DNA of 64,000 nt from Maratus speciosus (lineage: Eukaryota; Arthropoda; Arachnida; Araneae; Salticidae): NCBI GenBank assembly GCA_963932465.1, contig OZ010786.1, forward strand, positions 276,614,411 to 276,678,410, given 5' to 3'. This document shows, piece by piece, positions 35,265 through 47,099 of the stretch (position 1 is the stretch's first letter; the number at the start of each line of letters is the position of its first letter). The position numbers and the translations under genes were made by a program. Under the pieces are notes generated by a model that was not told the origin of the DNA, searched no databases, and worked only from the letters and a program-made list of their open reading frames with translations.

Positions 35265-35525
35265 AAAATGGAAAAATCGTCTGAATTGCTATAGGAAAGC
35301 ATTAAGTCGCAAAATAAAATGTTCTATATATTCCGAACGCATGAACCAAATTTAACCAAAAACTATACAGCTAAATCCGGGGATTTTACCAACATGCATA
35401 CTTAATTTTAAGCTAATCGGATGCTTTTTACGGCAGTTATCGCGGAACAGACGGACAGACAGACAAACGGAAACCAAAACATTTCGTGTCTCCACAGTAA
35501 GCCTTCACTGACGTTTCGGCAATTA
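35265..35525 (-). repeat. (CAGA)n-bearing repeat, right copy of inverted pair
   Basis: Reverse complement of 33355-33625, with ACAGACGGACAGACAGACAA and ACAGTAAGCCTTCACTGACG conserved. The flanks of the pair also show partial inverted similarity, so an older, larger palindrome is possible. Confidence 0.7.
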
Positions 35526-36008
35526 TTCCTATTATATTGAAGTTTTATCAATATATCTATCAGATTTTTTTATTTACGTGTATAATGTTTTGAGGACATT
35601 TATACATGTATTCCAATAATATAAAGAATTTTTAAATTAATTTTCTTGTTTTACATGATACATATTTCTTTTTTTTTTTCCTTTTCTTCGTTGCCTAGCG
35701 ACTGTTATTCGTAGCCTATCATTGCGTCAAATATGAATGAAGTTAGTAAATTACGTTAATTTTGTTGCAGGTACTATTAAAAGGCTATCACAAAAATATT
35801 TTATCGCGCCAAATCGATGCAATTTATGCAATTAACAGTGGACACGATAATGAATTATTTTCCAGTAGATTTATAGATCTCCAGATATGCATATTTTGGG
35901 GGGCTTTTAATATGTTATTGCTATCGCATGGATTAGGATGTTTAAACTAATGTTTAACCATGCTATAAGTGAAAAAAAAAGTACAGTTAAACGCATGTAA
36001 ATTCTTTT

Positions 36009-37460
36009 TAACACTTTCCAACATGAATGAAAAGTATTTATGACTTCAGTTTTTCTATCTGTCGCCTGCCGTGTTTCTCTACGTGCTCTAACTCGCGTAA
36101 ATATAGTCGGGATTACATGTAATTGATATACGTTATTGAGGTTTGCCAAAGTATGTTTGGTATTAAAAATGAAGAGTGTAGCATTCATAGCTTAATTACA
36201 GGGGCACTCAAAACTATTCCGTTACATTATAGTCTTTGGGAAAAATCGTCTGCGTGTATTTTAATAATGTTACACAATTTTAAACGTAATGAAATTTATA
36301 TACTTTATTAAGGTGCACTAGAACCTGTTACTATAAAATATGTTATGTGTAGCACTTACAGCATGCGTACAAGGAACTCAAAAATATTCATAATATTACA
36401 ATCTTTGAAGAAAATCTTTTTGTGGCGTTTTTTAATGATGTCACTCTGTTAGAAAATAATAAAATTGATATGTATTTTTGAAACATTTTTGTAGTATATG
36501 GGGTGCAAAGCATATGTTTTTTTCAGGGTCAGACAAAAGTGGTCAATTAAAATGTGGTCTACGGGGGAAAAAAAACTCTTCACAGCTTATTTTAACACAT
36601 TAGCGACGGGAAACGAGAATTCTCGTTTTTATTCAGAATACATCATTGGCTAAGGGAGTGACTTCTACCTTACAGAAAAGACATTTATATTGTGTTGTCC
36701 ATATTTTTTATAGATTGTAAGACATTATATATTACATCCGTACATTGAAAGATATTTACTGCTGCATAAACATGAAAAACATATCTCAGAAACCAATTTC
36801 CGAGACACTTTCAGAAGAGGGAGGAGCTTCTACTTTTTTTAAACCCAGATTTAATTAAATTGCCTGTCGTCAGTGTGTTAATTGTGTTGCACTAATTCAA
36901 ACATTATGAAATTAAATTACATTACTGTGGTTGTCTACAAGAAGCTTGAATATGAATTGTATCGTATTTATCGTTCATTTATAGGGTCACATAAAAAATT
37001 TCGGATACAGTTCTGGTCTATTATGGATGATTGCTGAAGAGCATTTTCGATTATGGTGTGTGTTTTAACGTTAAGTAAATTTGTGCTTAATAAGTAGTGC
37101 TTAAATATTGTATAGACCATGTACAGGGATACACAAATGAATTCGTAAGTATAAATGAAAATGAGCGCGAATTGCTTCAGTGTGATTTTTTTTTTTTTTT
37201 TTTTTTTTTGAGTTATGTATTTCCCAGCCCAATTACATTTAGTATACTAACAAATGTTTGCAGAATTTAAATAGAACCATATACAGGACTCCGCAGAAAC
37301 TGGATATATGGTGCACACTATGCATACTAATCCCCGGAATTGTGATATGAGCAGTTTTAAGAGGGTTTTTTGTCTGCATTAAATTTAAATGTTATAGACG
37401 ACGCGTAAAAATCTTCACGTAATATACAGGGCTGTAGAAAAGAATTCATGTACGTTTCCG
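36009..37460 (+). repeat. CAGGG-module composite repeat, interrupted by a MITE
   Basis: The head hairpin AACACTTTCCAAC...GAAAAGTATT lies at 36009-36037, with leader CTATCTGTCGCCTGCC and CTAACTCGCGTAAATATAGT. Modules begin ACAGGGGCACTCAAAAC (36199), CAGGGTCAGACAAAAG (36524), ATAGGGTCACATAAAA (36981), ACAGGGATACACAAATG (37122) and ACAGGGCTGTAGAAAAG (37424). A TTAA MITE interrupts one module at 36592-36881. The right end is truncated. Confidence 0.65.
36596..36877. mobile_element. 282-bp TTAA MITE inside a module
   Basis: TTAA at 36592-36595 and 36878-36881. Ends CACATTAGCGACGGG and, inverted, CACACTGACGACAGG. Removing it restores a normal CAGGG module (TATTTTAA then TTGTGTTGCAC), so it inserted after that repeat had spread. 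TTAA targeting suggests piggyBac-type mobilisation. Confidence 0.75.
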
Positions 37461-37517
37461 TCTATTGGTAGAATTTACTAAAGGACATTAACACAATTAA
37501 TTGATAATTACAAATGT

Positions 37518-37830
37518 AAATTAAATTACACTACGAAGGGGTTCAGGGGGGCAGAGCCCTCCTGAAGAAATCTACTTTATTATCTAAAAATTACCAGAAT
37601 AAGTAGCTCATGAGATTTTCAGAATACCATTACATAACAAGGGGTTTAATTTAACGCTTCTAATGTCTGAAACCTTCGAAATATTTTTTCGTTTTATAAA
37701 TGTTTATGTAATTTCAAAACTTTAAATTTCGTTTTTTGTAGAAAGATTAATATTACTCAAAGGGTGCTAAACACAATGAATTGTAGAGCTGACGTTGAGG
37801 CTCCTGATCTGCAGATTTACTAGTTAGGAA
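37518..37830 (-). repeat. Inverse copy of 33707-34020
   Basis: Ends with GAGCTGACGTTGAGGCTCCT and GATCTGCAGATTTACTAGT on the plus strand. It starts with the hairpin around GGGGGGCAGAGCCC (about 37543-37566). Confidence 0.65.
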
Positions 37831-37839
37831 GAATTTAGT

Positions 37840-38840
37840 ACACTCCGAGTTTCATTTCAAACTTTTGTGGTTTGATTGCCAGGGAGGAACTGCTTAGACG
37901 AGAAGAGGCGCCAATTTATAAGGGCCTGTGGGGCGCCAGCCCATCCAATAATTTAATCTCCCCGCCATCCAAAGCTCAATTTCAATTAATTTAATTCATT
38001 ATTTATTTATTTAATCGCTGAAGTGAAATTTGATTTTATTGATATTCTCAAACTAATTATGTTTGAAAAGTAGTAACGACATCCATTAGACTTACAGGAG
38101 CACTGAAAGCCCCTTCAGAGGATGTATCATTAAATTTCTCTCAGAAACAAATTTTCCGCACATTTTGTCATCTGTTTTAATGATTTGAATTGATAAATCA
38201 ATTAGGTGACTAAACTGTATGTATTTCTTGACATTTAGTTTTTGCGCTTACAGTACTTAGCAATTTTTATGTTACTTATAATAAATATTAACGTATTTTT
38301 AAGGAAGAACTCATAAAAATATAATTTAATAAAACTATTTATTAAATTAGAATAATTTTATATTTTGCATAGGATAAAACAACTTCGAATTGTTATCTTT
38401 AGTCGTTCGATACTCCCCCCGCCTCTGATTTCACATACACATGCAGTAAGGGGGGAAATTGTGTGTTATTTTGCTCAAAACTTTTTGAGCCTACCCAATA
38501 TTTTTCAAAAGTTGGCGCTACTGCAGACACGGGAACTAGATCTGTAGAACATGGATGTCCGTCTTGGTCATCTTTATTTAAAATCTTTTATGAAAATTGA
38601 CCCGATATGCATAACCAACAACAACAACGAATTCATAGGTGATTGCCGATTTGAGTATATTACAGCTCAATTAAGCCTTAAATTAACTCCTTAAAATCAC
38701 CTTCGTCCTTCTATTAAAAGGTGTCCATCACTTTATGCCGGTATTCCTCCATTAAGTTTTTCCTCTGTAAATTACTGAAATCCCTAAAATCCCATTAACC
38801 GTATGCTCATTACACATATGAAAATGAAACAGGAGTAAAC
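37840..38840. other. Unassigned stretch with a GC-richer island
   Basis: 37880-37975 is GC-richer and carries GGCGCCA and GGGGCGCCAGCCC, which can pair. No gene recognised. Confidence 0.4.
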
Positions 38841-38843
38841 CGT

Positions 38844-39510
38844 AAACAAGAAAGAAAAATCGTGTGTTAAACACAGATTATGAAGTACTTTCCAACACTT
38901 TCTGAATGCTTTAACAAAACTTCATTATTTAGGGAAATAAGGTAAGTAAGATAACTAAGTAAACATTTTAGAAAACCTATAAAACATTTGAAAAACTGAT
39001 TTCAGCAGTTACCGTCCATAGCCAAATATGTATTCCAATTCTATTGAAGAGCCCTGTATTTGATCTGTGCGTTGATATGTATATTATATAATGGGAAAAT
39101 TTAGTTTAGCAAGAAAACGCCTAAAGGTTGAAATTTTTCTTTCATCAATTCATACTAATATATGAAAACATACTAGAAAATTTTTGTACAGCCTTATAGT
39201 TTACCTAGTACCTTTATTACACGCCACTATTTATCTAAACTTTTATTCAAATTAAACATTTTTAAAACTACTGAAATCACATTTCCAGAAATTATCAGCC
39301 ATAGAAGGCCACGTATCCAGTTCTCTTCGTGGCCCTGTATATTATTTTATCTATATTCTACAAGCATTTCTTAGTAGACTAAATGCCGTTCAGCGTACAA
39401 ATGCATAACTCATTTAAAAGCCACCTTTAAGCAATTTAAGCTCATATAAAGTAACCCTTACGAATTCTTTTCTGTAGCCCTGTATGTGAACTATAGCATT
39501 TAAACACACT
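38844..39510 (-). repeat. CAGGG-module composite repeat, truncated, minus strand
   Basis: Starts with the standard tail in reverse (AAACAAGAAAGAAAAATCGT, then GAAGTACTTTCCAACACTTT). Reversed modules end GCCCTGTA at about 39051, 39341 and 39477. The head is missing. A perfect 16-bp palindrome CACACTATATAGTGTG lies at 39505-39520. Confidence 0.6.
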
Positions 39511-39520
39511 ATATAGTGTG

Positions 39521-41050
39521 CATAAATATAGTGATAAAATATGGCCCACCTAATTTAACTGCAAAATGCCACATTGACACCAGAATTCAGGACTAAAAAG
39601 TTTAATTTTATTAAATACGTGAAAAGAAGCTTTAACCCATTTTGAAATAAATTTGTTTTTAAATTCTGGTATGAATCAATCATTTCAGCATTTCACGAAT
39701 AAAAGATATTTGCCCCTGAAAGGGTTAAAGGGGTGCAGTCTCTAGAGTGATGACCAAGAACAAGCGTAAGTATATCTGTCTCTTTGTCAGGTATCTTAGT
39801 CTGTTTGCATTGAGGTTTCTGGAGTGTGGGTGCTAGAGTAATAACCAAAGACGAGCGGGAATGTATCTGTGTATTTATTGGTTTATCAAATCTTTAACAT
39901 GAGTCATTTGTTTATAAAACTACATTAATTTTTTTTTGTAATGACATTGTTGTTAATATTAACATCATCATTTTATTAAGACATGAAATTGATAGGCATA
40001 ACATTTATCAAAAACTTGCCAAGTTCTAGATTTATTATTAATATGCTATCAATAATTTTTATTTCTAAACAATTTAAAAAATGCTATAATACTTCTGTAG
40101 GTAAGTTTGAGTGAATTTTATTTGAACTTGGCATCCACTTAGATATCACTTCTTTTCTTGCCAATGTCTTTACAGAACTTGGCTCCCTTTTTTCACAGTT
40201 ATGTTTATGTTAGATATCATTACTTTTTGTAAAGTTACAATATATTTAGACACTTTACTTAATGCTTTTAAATGTGTTTACATGTGACTATTTTATTCAC
40301 CAAGCAACATTCAATTTTAATTTTAATTTCCTACAACAAACTATTTGGCTGTCAATTTGCGGCAGAAATCTATATTTTAATACTGCTATATTGAATGCAT
40401 GTTTTGAAACGAAATGTATTGATTCGAAATTTTCATTGTTTCTGAAACAACAATTCCTATTAAATTTCTATATTAAATTTTCCTATTAAATTTGCCAATT
40501 AAATATCCTATAGCTGGGCCTGCTTTTTTGTACTGAAAGTGAAAAATAAAGTTATGTGCTTATGCCACACACTATATATCATTCATCCATGGTTGCCGGC
40601 AAAGAGGCAGTGCAGAGGAAGGACATTGCCCCTTCCTGGATTTTCAAATTTAATTAACTAAATATCCTTTTCTCTGATGATTTTGAAAATAACAAGTGGG
40701 TAAGTGTGATCACAGATTGCACCGAGGGTTTCGTTTAATATTCCTTTCAAAACACTTTATCCTTTTGAAAAATCTGTTAGTTTCACATTTCGCAACCAGG
40801 TGCGCACTTTATTCTAAACAAACCTCTATCCGAACGAAACTCCGTTTTACATACTATCCGTAGATATATTAGTCGAGGGGATTGAGCCCATAGCACCCGA
40901 GATAAGTAGGCGCCCCTGGCGGTAAAAAGTGGAACTAAAATATGTAAGGCTATGGTGCATAATATGAAAGAATGGTCAAAGGGGTGTCGGCAAAAGTTGG
41001 AAAAGTGCTCCCCGGGGGAAAAGGGCGGAGGTTAGAAAAATTGCTTAAAA
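39521..41050. other. Unassigned stretch
   Basis: Nothing with gene-like structure. Some GC-richer spots (40610-40640, 40880-41040) with no coding frame. Confidence 0.45.
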
Positions 41051-41059
41051 TACACAAGT

Positions 41060-42240
41060 TAGAGCCCGGGGGAGTAAATAATGTAAGACTTTTTGAAAAT
41101 TTTATGATTTGTCGTGTGGTCTGAGGTATTCAGCTATACGTATGCAAAAAGTCATGTCTCCAACTTAATTAGGGGCTCCCTTAGAAAGAATTGCTTAAAG
41201 TACATATGTGGTACCTCAAAGGGTTAAGCGTAAGACTTTTTCAAGATTTTATGATTTGTCGCCTGGCAACAGGTGTTCTGCTATAAGTATGCAAAATTTC
41301 AAATCTGCCTTTTAATAAGGGACTCAGTTAGAAATAATTGCTTAAAATACGCATGTGGAAGCCCAAAGGGTTAAATGTACGACTTTTTCAAAATTTTATG
41401 ATTTGTCATTTGATGTGAGGTGTTCAGCTATAAGTATGCAAAATTTCACTCCTCCAACTTAATTAGGGGGTCACTTAGAAAGAATTTTTAAAATACACAT
41501 GTGGGATTCCAAAGGGTTAAATGTACGACTTTTTCAAAATTTTATGATTTTTCATTTGATGTGTGTTCAGCTATAAGTATGTACAATTTCACGCCTCCAA
41601 CCTAATTAGGGGCTCACTTAGAAAATATTGTTTAAGATACACATGCGAGATCCCAAAGGGTTAAATGTACAACTTTTTCAAAATTTTATGGTTTGTCATT
41701 TGATGTGAGGTTTTCAGCTATAAATATGCAAAATTTCACTCCTCCAACCTAATTAGAGGCTCACTTTGAAAGAATTGTTTCAAATACACATAGCGGAGCG
41801 TAAAGGGTTAAATGTACGACTTTTTCAAAATTTTAAGATTTCTCGTTTCATGTGAGGTGTTCAGCTATAAGTATGCAAAATTTCACGCCTCCAACATAAT
41901 TAGGGCTCACTTAGAAAGAATTGTTTAAAATGCACATGTGGGAGGGCAAAGGGTTAAATGTACGACTTTTTCAAAATTTTATGATTTGTCGTTTGATGTG
42001 AGGTGTTCAGCCATAAGCATGCAAAATTTCACGCCTCCTACCTAATTAGAGGCTCACTTAGAAAGAATTGTTTAATACACACGTGGGAGCGCAAAGGGTT
42101 AAATGTACGACTTTTTCAAAATTTTATGGTTTGTCATTTGATGTGAGGTGTTCAGCTATCAGTATGCAAAATTTCACTCCTCCAACCTAATTAGGGGCTC
42201 ACTTAGAAAGAATTGTTTAAAATATCTCAATTTTTAAAAT
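41060..42240. repeat. Tandem array, ~146 bp x 8
   Basis: AAAGGGTTAA recurs at 41218, 41365, 41511, 41655, 41802, 41948 and 42093 (spacing 144-147), followed each time by ATGTACGACTTTTTCAAAAT, a TTTATGATTTGTCxTTTGAT segment, TTCAGCTATAAGTATGCAAA and CCTCCAACCTAATTAGGGGC. The first unit (from about 41060) is the most diverged. Non-coding satellite-like array. Confidence 0.9.
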
Positions 42241-42261
42241 ATATCAATTTGTTGATTTTCT

Positions 42262-42452
42262 GTAAGCAAGTAAATCCAGATAAACCCCCAGTAAGTAGAT
42301 AGGTTTACAATGGAAGTCTATGGGAATTTGGCGAAATATTAGAGATATCGCCAAGGTGGCGTCACTTTTGGCGACTCATTTTGGTCGCCAAATTTGGCAA
42401 GATATCGCCATGTTGGCGAGAAACTTGGCGGTATTTGGCGACAGAACAGCGT
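42262..42452 (+). repeat. Dispersed repeat shared with 11868-12035
   Basis: It carries AAGCAAGTAAATCC, GGTTTACAATGGAAGTCTAT and a GGCGA-rich segment (AGATATCGCCAAGGTGGCGT, CTTGGCGGTATTTGGCGACA). It lies directly after the 146-bp array. Confidence 0.65.
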
Positions 42453-42559
42453 CCCCTCCTAAGGCAGATTAAAATTTCGCCTAATAGACGTAATGTTAAA
42501 GTAAAAATGGGCACCCCCAGGTGGGTAATTCATCGATTTTCTCAATTTTTTTATTTTTT

Positions 42560-42913
42560 TCTTTAGTTTTATAGTGTAAACGAACTTCGCACGAAATTTG
42601 AAGTCTGTAGCTGCAGTAGATATACGAGATCTTTTTGATGAGTGAGTGAGTGAGCCAGTCAGTGGTAAAATTATCGATTATCAGACATTTTCAAATGTCA
42701 TTATCTCGGAAACTAATTATGCGTTATTTATAAAATTTTGGATTTTAGGTAATTAGGGTGGTTTTACTACACATTTCGTATAACAAGTACGTAGGTCTCA
42801 TAGATTTTCAGTTTTAGAGTATCGAAATTTGACGAAAACAGCTCGAAATGGTTCGTGTAAATAACACACGGCTATGTCAGGCGAACTTGGCTGACATACT
42901 GCCGTGTGTCTAG
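42560..42913 (+). repeat. Repeat ending in a strong hairpin and CTAG
   Basis: Contains GATGAGTGAGTGAGTGAGCC and AGTCAGTGG, then ATTATCTCGGAAACTAATTA. The end is a hairpin (42864-42909): ACACACGGC with GCCGTGTGT on the outside and GTCAG with CTGAC inside. CTAG follows at once. A hairpin followed by CTRR resembles a Helitron 3' end, but the next base is A, not T. A relative lies at 49555-49882. Confidence 0.5.
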
Positions 42914-42931
42914 ATCTAACCAAAAACAACA

Positions 42932-43910
42932 GTGTACAATAACTTCTTCAGAGTTGCTCACGACACCGAAAAGTGTTCTTTATCGATAGAAACCTCAAAA
43001 ATTAATATGTTTTCGAGATTTCAAGTAGTATTTAAAAATTTAAGGTTTATTTTGTTGCAACTGATTTTCAGAATCGCATTTGAACGGCGGAAAAAAAGCT
43101 TTGATTTTGTGAATTATTCTTTAAATCTCGAAATTATATCGGTTTCAGAGGTTTCTAATGAAAAATCGATTTTTATAGTAATGGGTAACTCGAAAGCGGT
43201 TATTGAATACTTTCGTTCTTGGTTATATTGTATTTTCGTAGCTTAACAAATATCTGTATTTTTTTTTTATATTCATCGATTTATTCTATCCAGGGAGATG
43301 TGATAATATCAAGGAAAATACTGGAAAGGCCATCATTCATGTCTAAACGACACCGAATTTTACCTTTCATAATTCCCAATATAACTGATTACACTGCCTC
43401 TGACTGCATTAAATTGTTCTTCCATAGACGTAATGTGATGTCACTTAGAGTCATTCTGTTGGTAATTTTACTAAATTGTGAATGTAATTAAATTACGTGG
43501 GTTTGTTTTGGAGTGGTAAGCACTGTATAGTGTAGGTAATGTGTAGGTAGATTGCGACACTGGTTCGGTATACAATTTTTCTTTATTGTGATGAATTGTA
43601 TCACTCCTGATATTTTGTTAAAACAGCTTACGATCGCCATGAACATCTCAGCTTCTTTTACAGTACCATAAGAGAAAGATTTAGCAAAAATATTATCGTA
43701 ATTTTAGAAAGTATTAAAGTCTATGCACGACATGATTTATTTTTCTTTTTCCACCAATGAAGAGGCTCCACAAGCCTTCAAGAAGGTGCATACTGGTTTA
43801 TCGTGGTTACTTATGTTTTATATATTAGTTTTATGCATTAGGTATTTATCAAAGTGTAAATTGTAAGAAAATTTATTTTGCAGGTCATAGTCCTTTTGAA
43901 TTATCCTCTT
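42932..43910. other. Unassigned stretch with two ~100-codon frames
   Basis: Open frames 42932-43246 (+, 104 codons) and 43219-43491 (+, 90 codons) overlap in different frames. Neither shows recognisable domains, and no promoter or splice logic was seen. I treat them as chance. Confidence 0.4.
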
Positions 43911-44640
43911 CACTGTAAAAAAAATCTATAAAGTTACTATAAATTTTCTAGGAAACAGGGATGCCTAGAACTTTTTATGTAACGACAACAGCAAAAATTC
44001 ATGTAACAGATACACGTTTGCACTGTAAATCAAAAAATCTGTAAGGTTACTAAGAATTATTTAGGAAATTGGGATGCCTGGAACTTTTTATGTAACGACA
44101 ACAACAAAAATTCATGTAACAGATACACGTTTGCACTGTAAATCAAAAAATCTGTAAGGTTACTAAGAATTATTTAGGAAATTGGGATGCCTGGAACTTT
44201 TTATGTAACGACAACAACAAAAATTCATGTAACAGATACACGTTTGCACTGTAAATCAAAAAATCTAAGGTTACTAAGAATTATTTGGTAAATTGGGATG
44301 CCTGGAACTTTTTATGTAACGACAACAACAAAAATTCATGTAACAGATACACGTTTGCACTGTAAATCAAAAAATCTGTAAGGTTACTAAGAATTATTTA
44401 GGAAATTGGGATGCCTGGAACTTTTTATGTAACTGCAACCTGGGTTATATATAAATTTTTAGTAAGATTACTGTAATCTTTGTAGATTTCTTTGTAAAGC
44501 GACAGATTTCTGTAGCTTTACCAGAACTAGTTTTGTAGATTTACATCTTTTTTTGTACAGTGTACAGATAAAATTTTAGTAAGCATTCAGATTTCTATAA
44601 CTTTACATCTGCAGAATTACATCATTTTCTTTTACAGTGT
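43911..44640. mobile_element. CACTGTA-ended element with expanded ~113-bp unit
   Basis: The left end is CACTGTAAAAAAAATC and the right end TTTTACAGTGT. The left terminal unit of 110-113 bp is repeated: CACTGTAAAT recurs at 44021, 44134, 44247 and 44358. Middle units are almost identical (GGGATGCCTGGAACTTTTTA; one has a 2-nt deletion). The right half matches 21353-21640 in reverse. Non-coding. Confidence 0.8.
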
Positions 44641-45265
44641 TATCATCGGAAAACTAGAAAGTCGTGCCAATTGTCTTGGGATTCATTCCAGGAATCATTA
44701 ACTAAAGCAGACTTTTGATTCTACAATATTACATGAAAGCATTAAATACAAAATCAACCCACTTTTCGATTCACTAGAAACTTTGATTTCCCAATCCGCA
44801 AAGGCAATTGATCAAAGTTCGTGATCTGGGATTGCACAAGAGTGGTTTTCATCTGTCACTGTCAATAGTTTATCCAATTAATATAATATTTCGCAAAATG
44901 AAAGTTTTGCACCACTTTTATCTTAGCATTTGATACTAAACAATATTTTACTTTCTTATTTTTTTTTCTAAATTTTTCTAAATTTTCTATTTTTCATTTT
45001 TTTTGTCTTGTACATTGTTAAACTTTGAGTACTTTATGTGCTTATTCTTAAGTTATTCTTTTCTTAATTCTTTAAAGTTATTTTCATATTGTGGCTAGCA
45101 GCCACGTCTAAACATAATTATTTAAAGGCTCCCTCATGCCCTCGCAACACGATCACCTCTCAACTGGATGTAAAGTTGCCACGCAACTAGGCAGTCCATC
45201 AACCAGGTCACATTGTTCCATTGTTAAAAAAAATATATTAGAGGACTTTGAAAAAAAATACGGGG
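44641..45265. other. Unassigned stretch
   Basis: No gene or repeat recognised. Confidence 0.4.
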
Positions 45266-45277
45266 TGTCCGTACACA

Positions 45278-45465
45278 ACGGCGTCTAATAGCTAATTCCT
45301 AAACTGTTAGTCGTAGAAATACAGCTCCAATTACAAAAATGTGTTAAATGAGGTAAAAAAAAGTATTTAAAAAGTGATTTGGGTCAATAAAAACATAAAA
45401 AAAAATACAAAATTTATATTTTTATACGGCTCCCCCCCCCCCTCGTCCTATAAGTTATAATTAGT
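45278..45465 (+). repeat. Diverged repeat, inverse copy at 50535-50712
   Basis: Shared words on the same strand sense: TAGCTAATTCCTAAA, AAGTATTTAAAAAGYGATTT, GTCAATAAAAACAT, and CGTCCTATAAGTTATAATTA against GTCCTATAAGTAATATTGAT. Non-coding. Confidence 0.6.
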
Positions 45466-45477
45466 AAAAATATTCTA

Positions 45478-46210
45478 TCCCATCAAAAACATCTCATGTA
45501 AAAAAAAAGCCAAGTCTCCTGACTCTTTGACCGTAAAAAGTGCTGAGATCCTGTGTAGAGCCGAGCTTAGCTCTCTTATTAACTCTGATATTTTAATTCA
45601 CAAATTACTCCTTGTCTCTACAACTTTAGTACATGATTATTTTGTGACTTGGCAATTACGCAGCAGAGGAAAGTTATTACGTAAAGACTTTACTTATGTT
45701 TTGAATTGGGATTAGATTATTTGATTAAGGCTGAATATGAACGCGAGGGATAGAAGCCTGAAGGAGGGATGCACCGATTGGGGGTCTTTGTAAAAGAGGG
45801 GTCTGGCTCGTATTCACGTTACATAGGAAGAAAATCACCCAAAACTCCGGGCATCAAGTTTGACCAGTAGAGAGTTTTCGCATCCGGGCTTACAATGTAA
45901 TGTAAAATTATTTCCAAGCTACAAATACATATACGTTCAGTGCTCTTATAGAAACTATTTTATGCAAAACTTTATAAACAAACGTTAATATTAAAATGTA
46001 AACAACAACCTTTACATTCTCGTGCTGCGTCATTGCCAAGTTACAAAATAATCATTTACTAAAGTTGTAGAGACAAGGAGTAATTTGTGAATTAAAATAT
46101 CAGAATTAATAAGAGAGCTAAGCTTGGCTCTACACAGGATCTCAGCACTTTTTACGGTCAAAGAGTCAGGAGACTTGGCTTTTTTTTTACATGAGATGTG
46201 TTTGATGGGA
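45478..46210. repeat. Foldback with 188-bp, ~97% identical arms
   Basis: 45478-45665 and 46023-46210 are gapless reverse complements (coordinates sum to 91688) with about six mismatches. The spacer is 357 bp of unique sequence. Both arms contain GCCAAGTCTCCTGACTCTTT and TACTCCTTGTCTCTACAACT. The open frame at 45527-45715 simply crosses the left arm. Recent foldback element or inverted duplication. Confidence 0.85.
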
Positions 46211-46377
46211 TTTTACTTCTTTTTGTAAGGAGAAAGCCAAAGAAAGCTTTTCCAGTAGTAACGATTTCAATTATACTATCTTTAACTTCATAGACTCTAT
46301 GGTTCCTGATTGCTTCGATGTTCCGCTTTTCCTAGAAAAGCGAATTGGCATGTGTGCTACTGTTTGAAATCCATTCC

Positions 46378-47098
46378 CACATAGCATTTTTAGTTTGCAA
46401 AAAATTTGCAGAAAACTTGCTTTGAAAACCCGCAAAGTTGCAGCAAGCTCAGCATGACAAGACTGAAAGTTCATAACAAGATGGCAGCAAGATAACGTAA
46501 ACGCCGAAGTCACCACACTTTGAACTTGCAGCTAACTTGTCGTGCAAGTTAAATTCATGCTGTGTCAAATTTATTGCAAATTTACGGCAAACAAATAATC
46601 AAAAATACTGCAGACTTATTGAAAAGTTATTACTCTTTCCATACCACATTAACTGTTCACAACTGGTACAGTATAAGTTTAACCCCTTCGAAAGGGTCCA
46701 TAGACCTGGGCAGGTCTATTGACGCATACGCACCTTTAAGGCGCATGCATCGGTTTACCACCTCAGACAATGTAGGGTAACATTTGTACATCTTAATTCG
46801 AGCTTCTTTGGTTGTTGAAAAGTATAGCGTTTAAAAAGAGCGGTGCCAGCCGAATAAAATTTCCGCAATTTCTGCGTATCTGCAGATTGCAATATCTCTC
46901 AACAGAGCGATTTTTTGCTTTCGTCACTTTCGTGAATTAAAGACAGTCTTGCCATCAGTTTCACAACAAACTACTCATGCAAGTGGGTGATAGCGCACCT
47001 TGCGGGAGATTTGCTGTGAATTCCTCAATTCAAATTTGTCACGGCAAGATAATATCAGAAAAAAGCAAACTTACTGCAAATGTCCATGCTATCTGGGT
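46378..47098. mobile_element. MITE-like element with CCCANATAGCA ends
   Basis: Left CCCACATAGCATTTTTAG and right, inward, CCCAGATAGCATGGACATTT share an imperfect TIR of about 40 bp. TTTGCAGxAAxxTTGC words follow on both sides. Two small hairpins sit near the middle (ATAGACCT...AGGTCTAT at 46700-46720). No transposase; superfamily unknown. The target duplication is unclear (ATTC on both sides). Confidence 0.5.
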
Positions 47099-47099
47099 T

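Noticed and set aside
41060..42240. CRISPR-like array
   Set aside because: Whole 146-bp units repeat without distinct spacers, in eukaryotic DNA; it is a satellite-type tandem array.
42932..43491. Overlapping 104- and 90-codon frames
   Set aside because: Different frames, AT-driven composition, no domain, no conserved partner.
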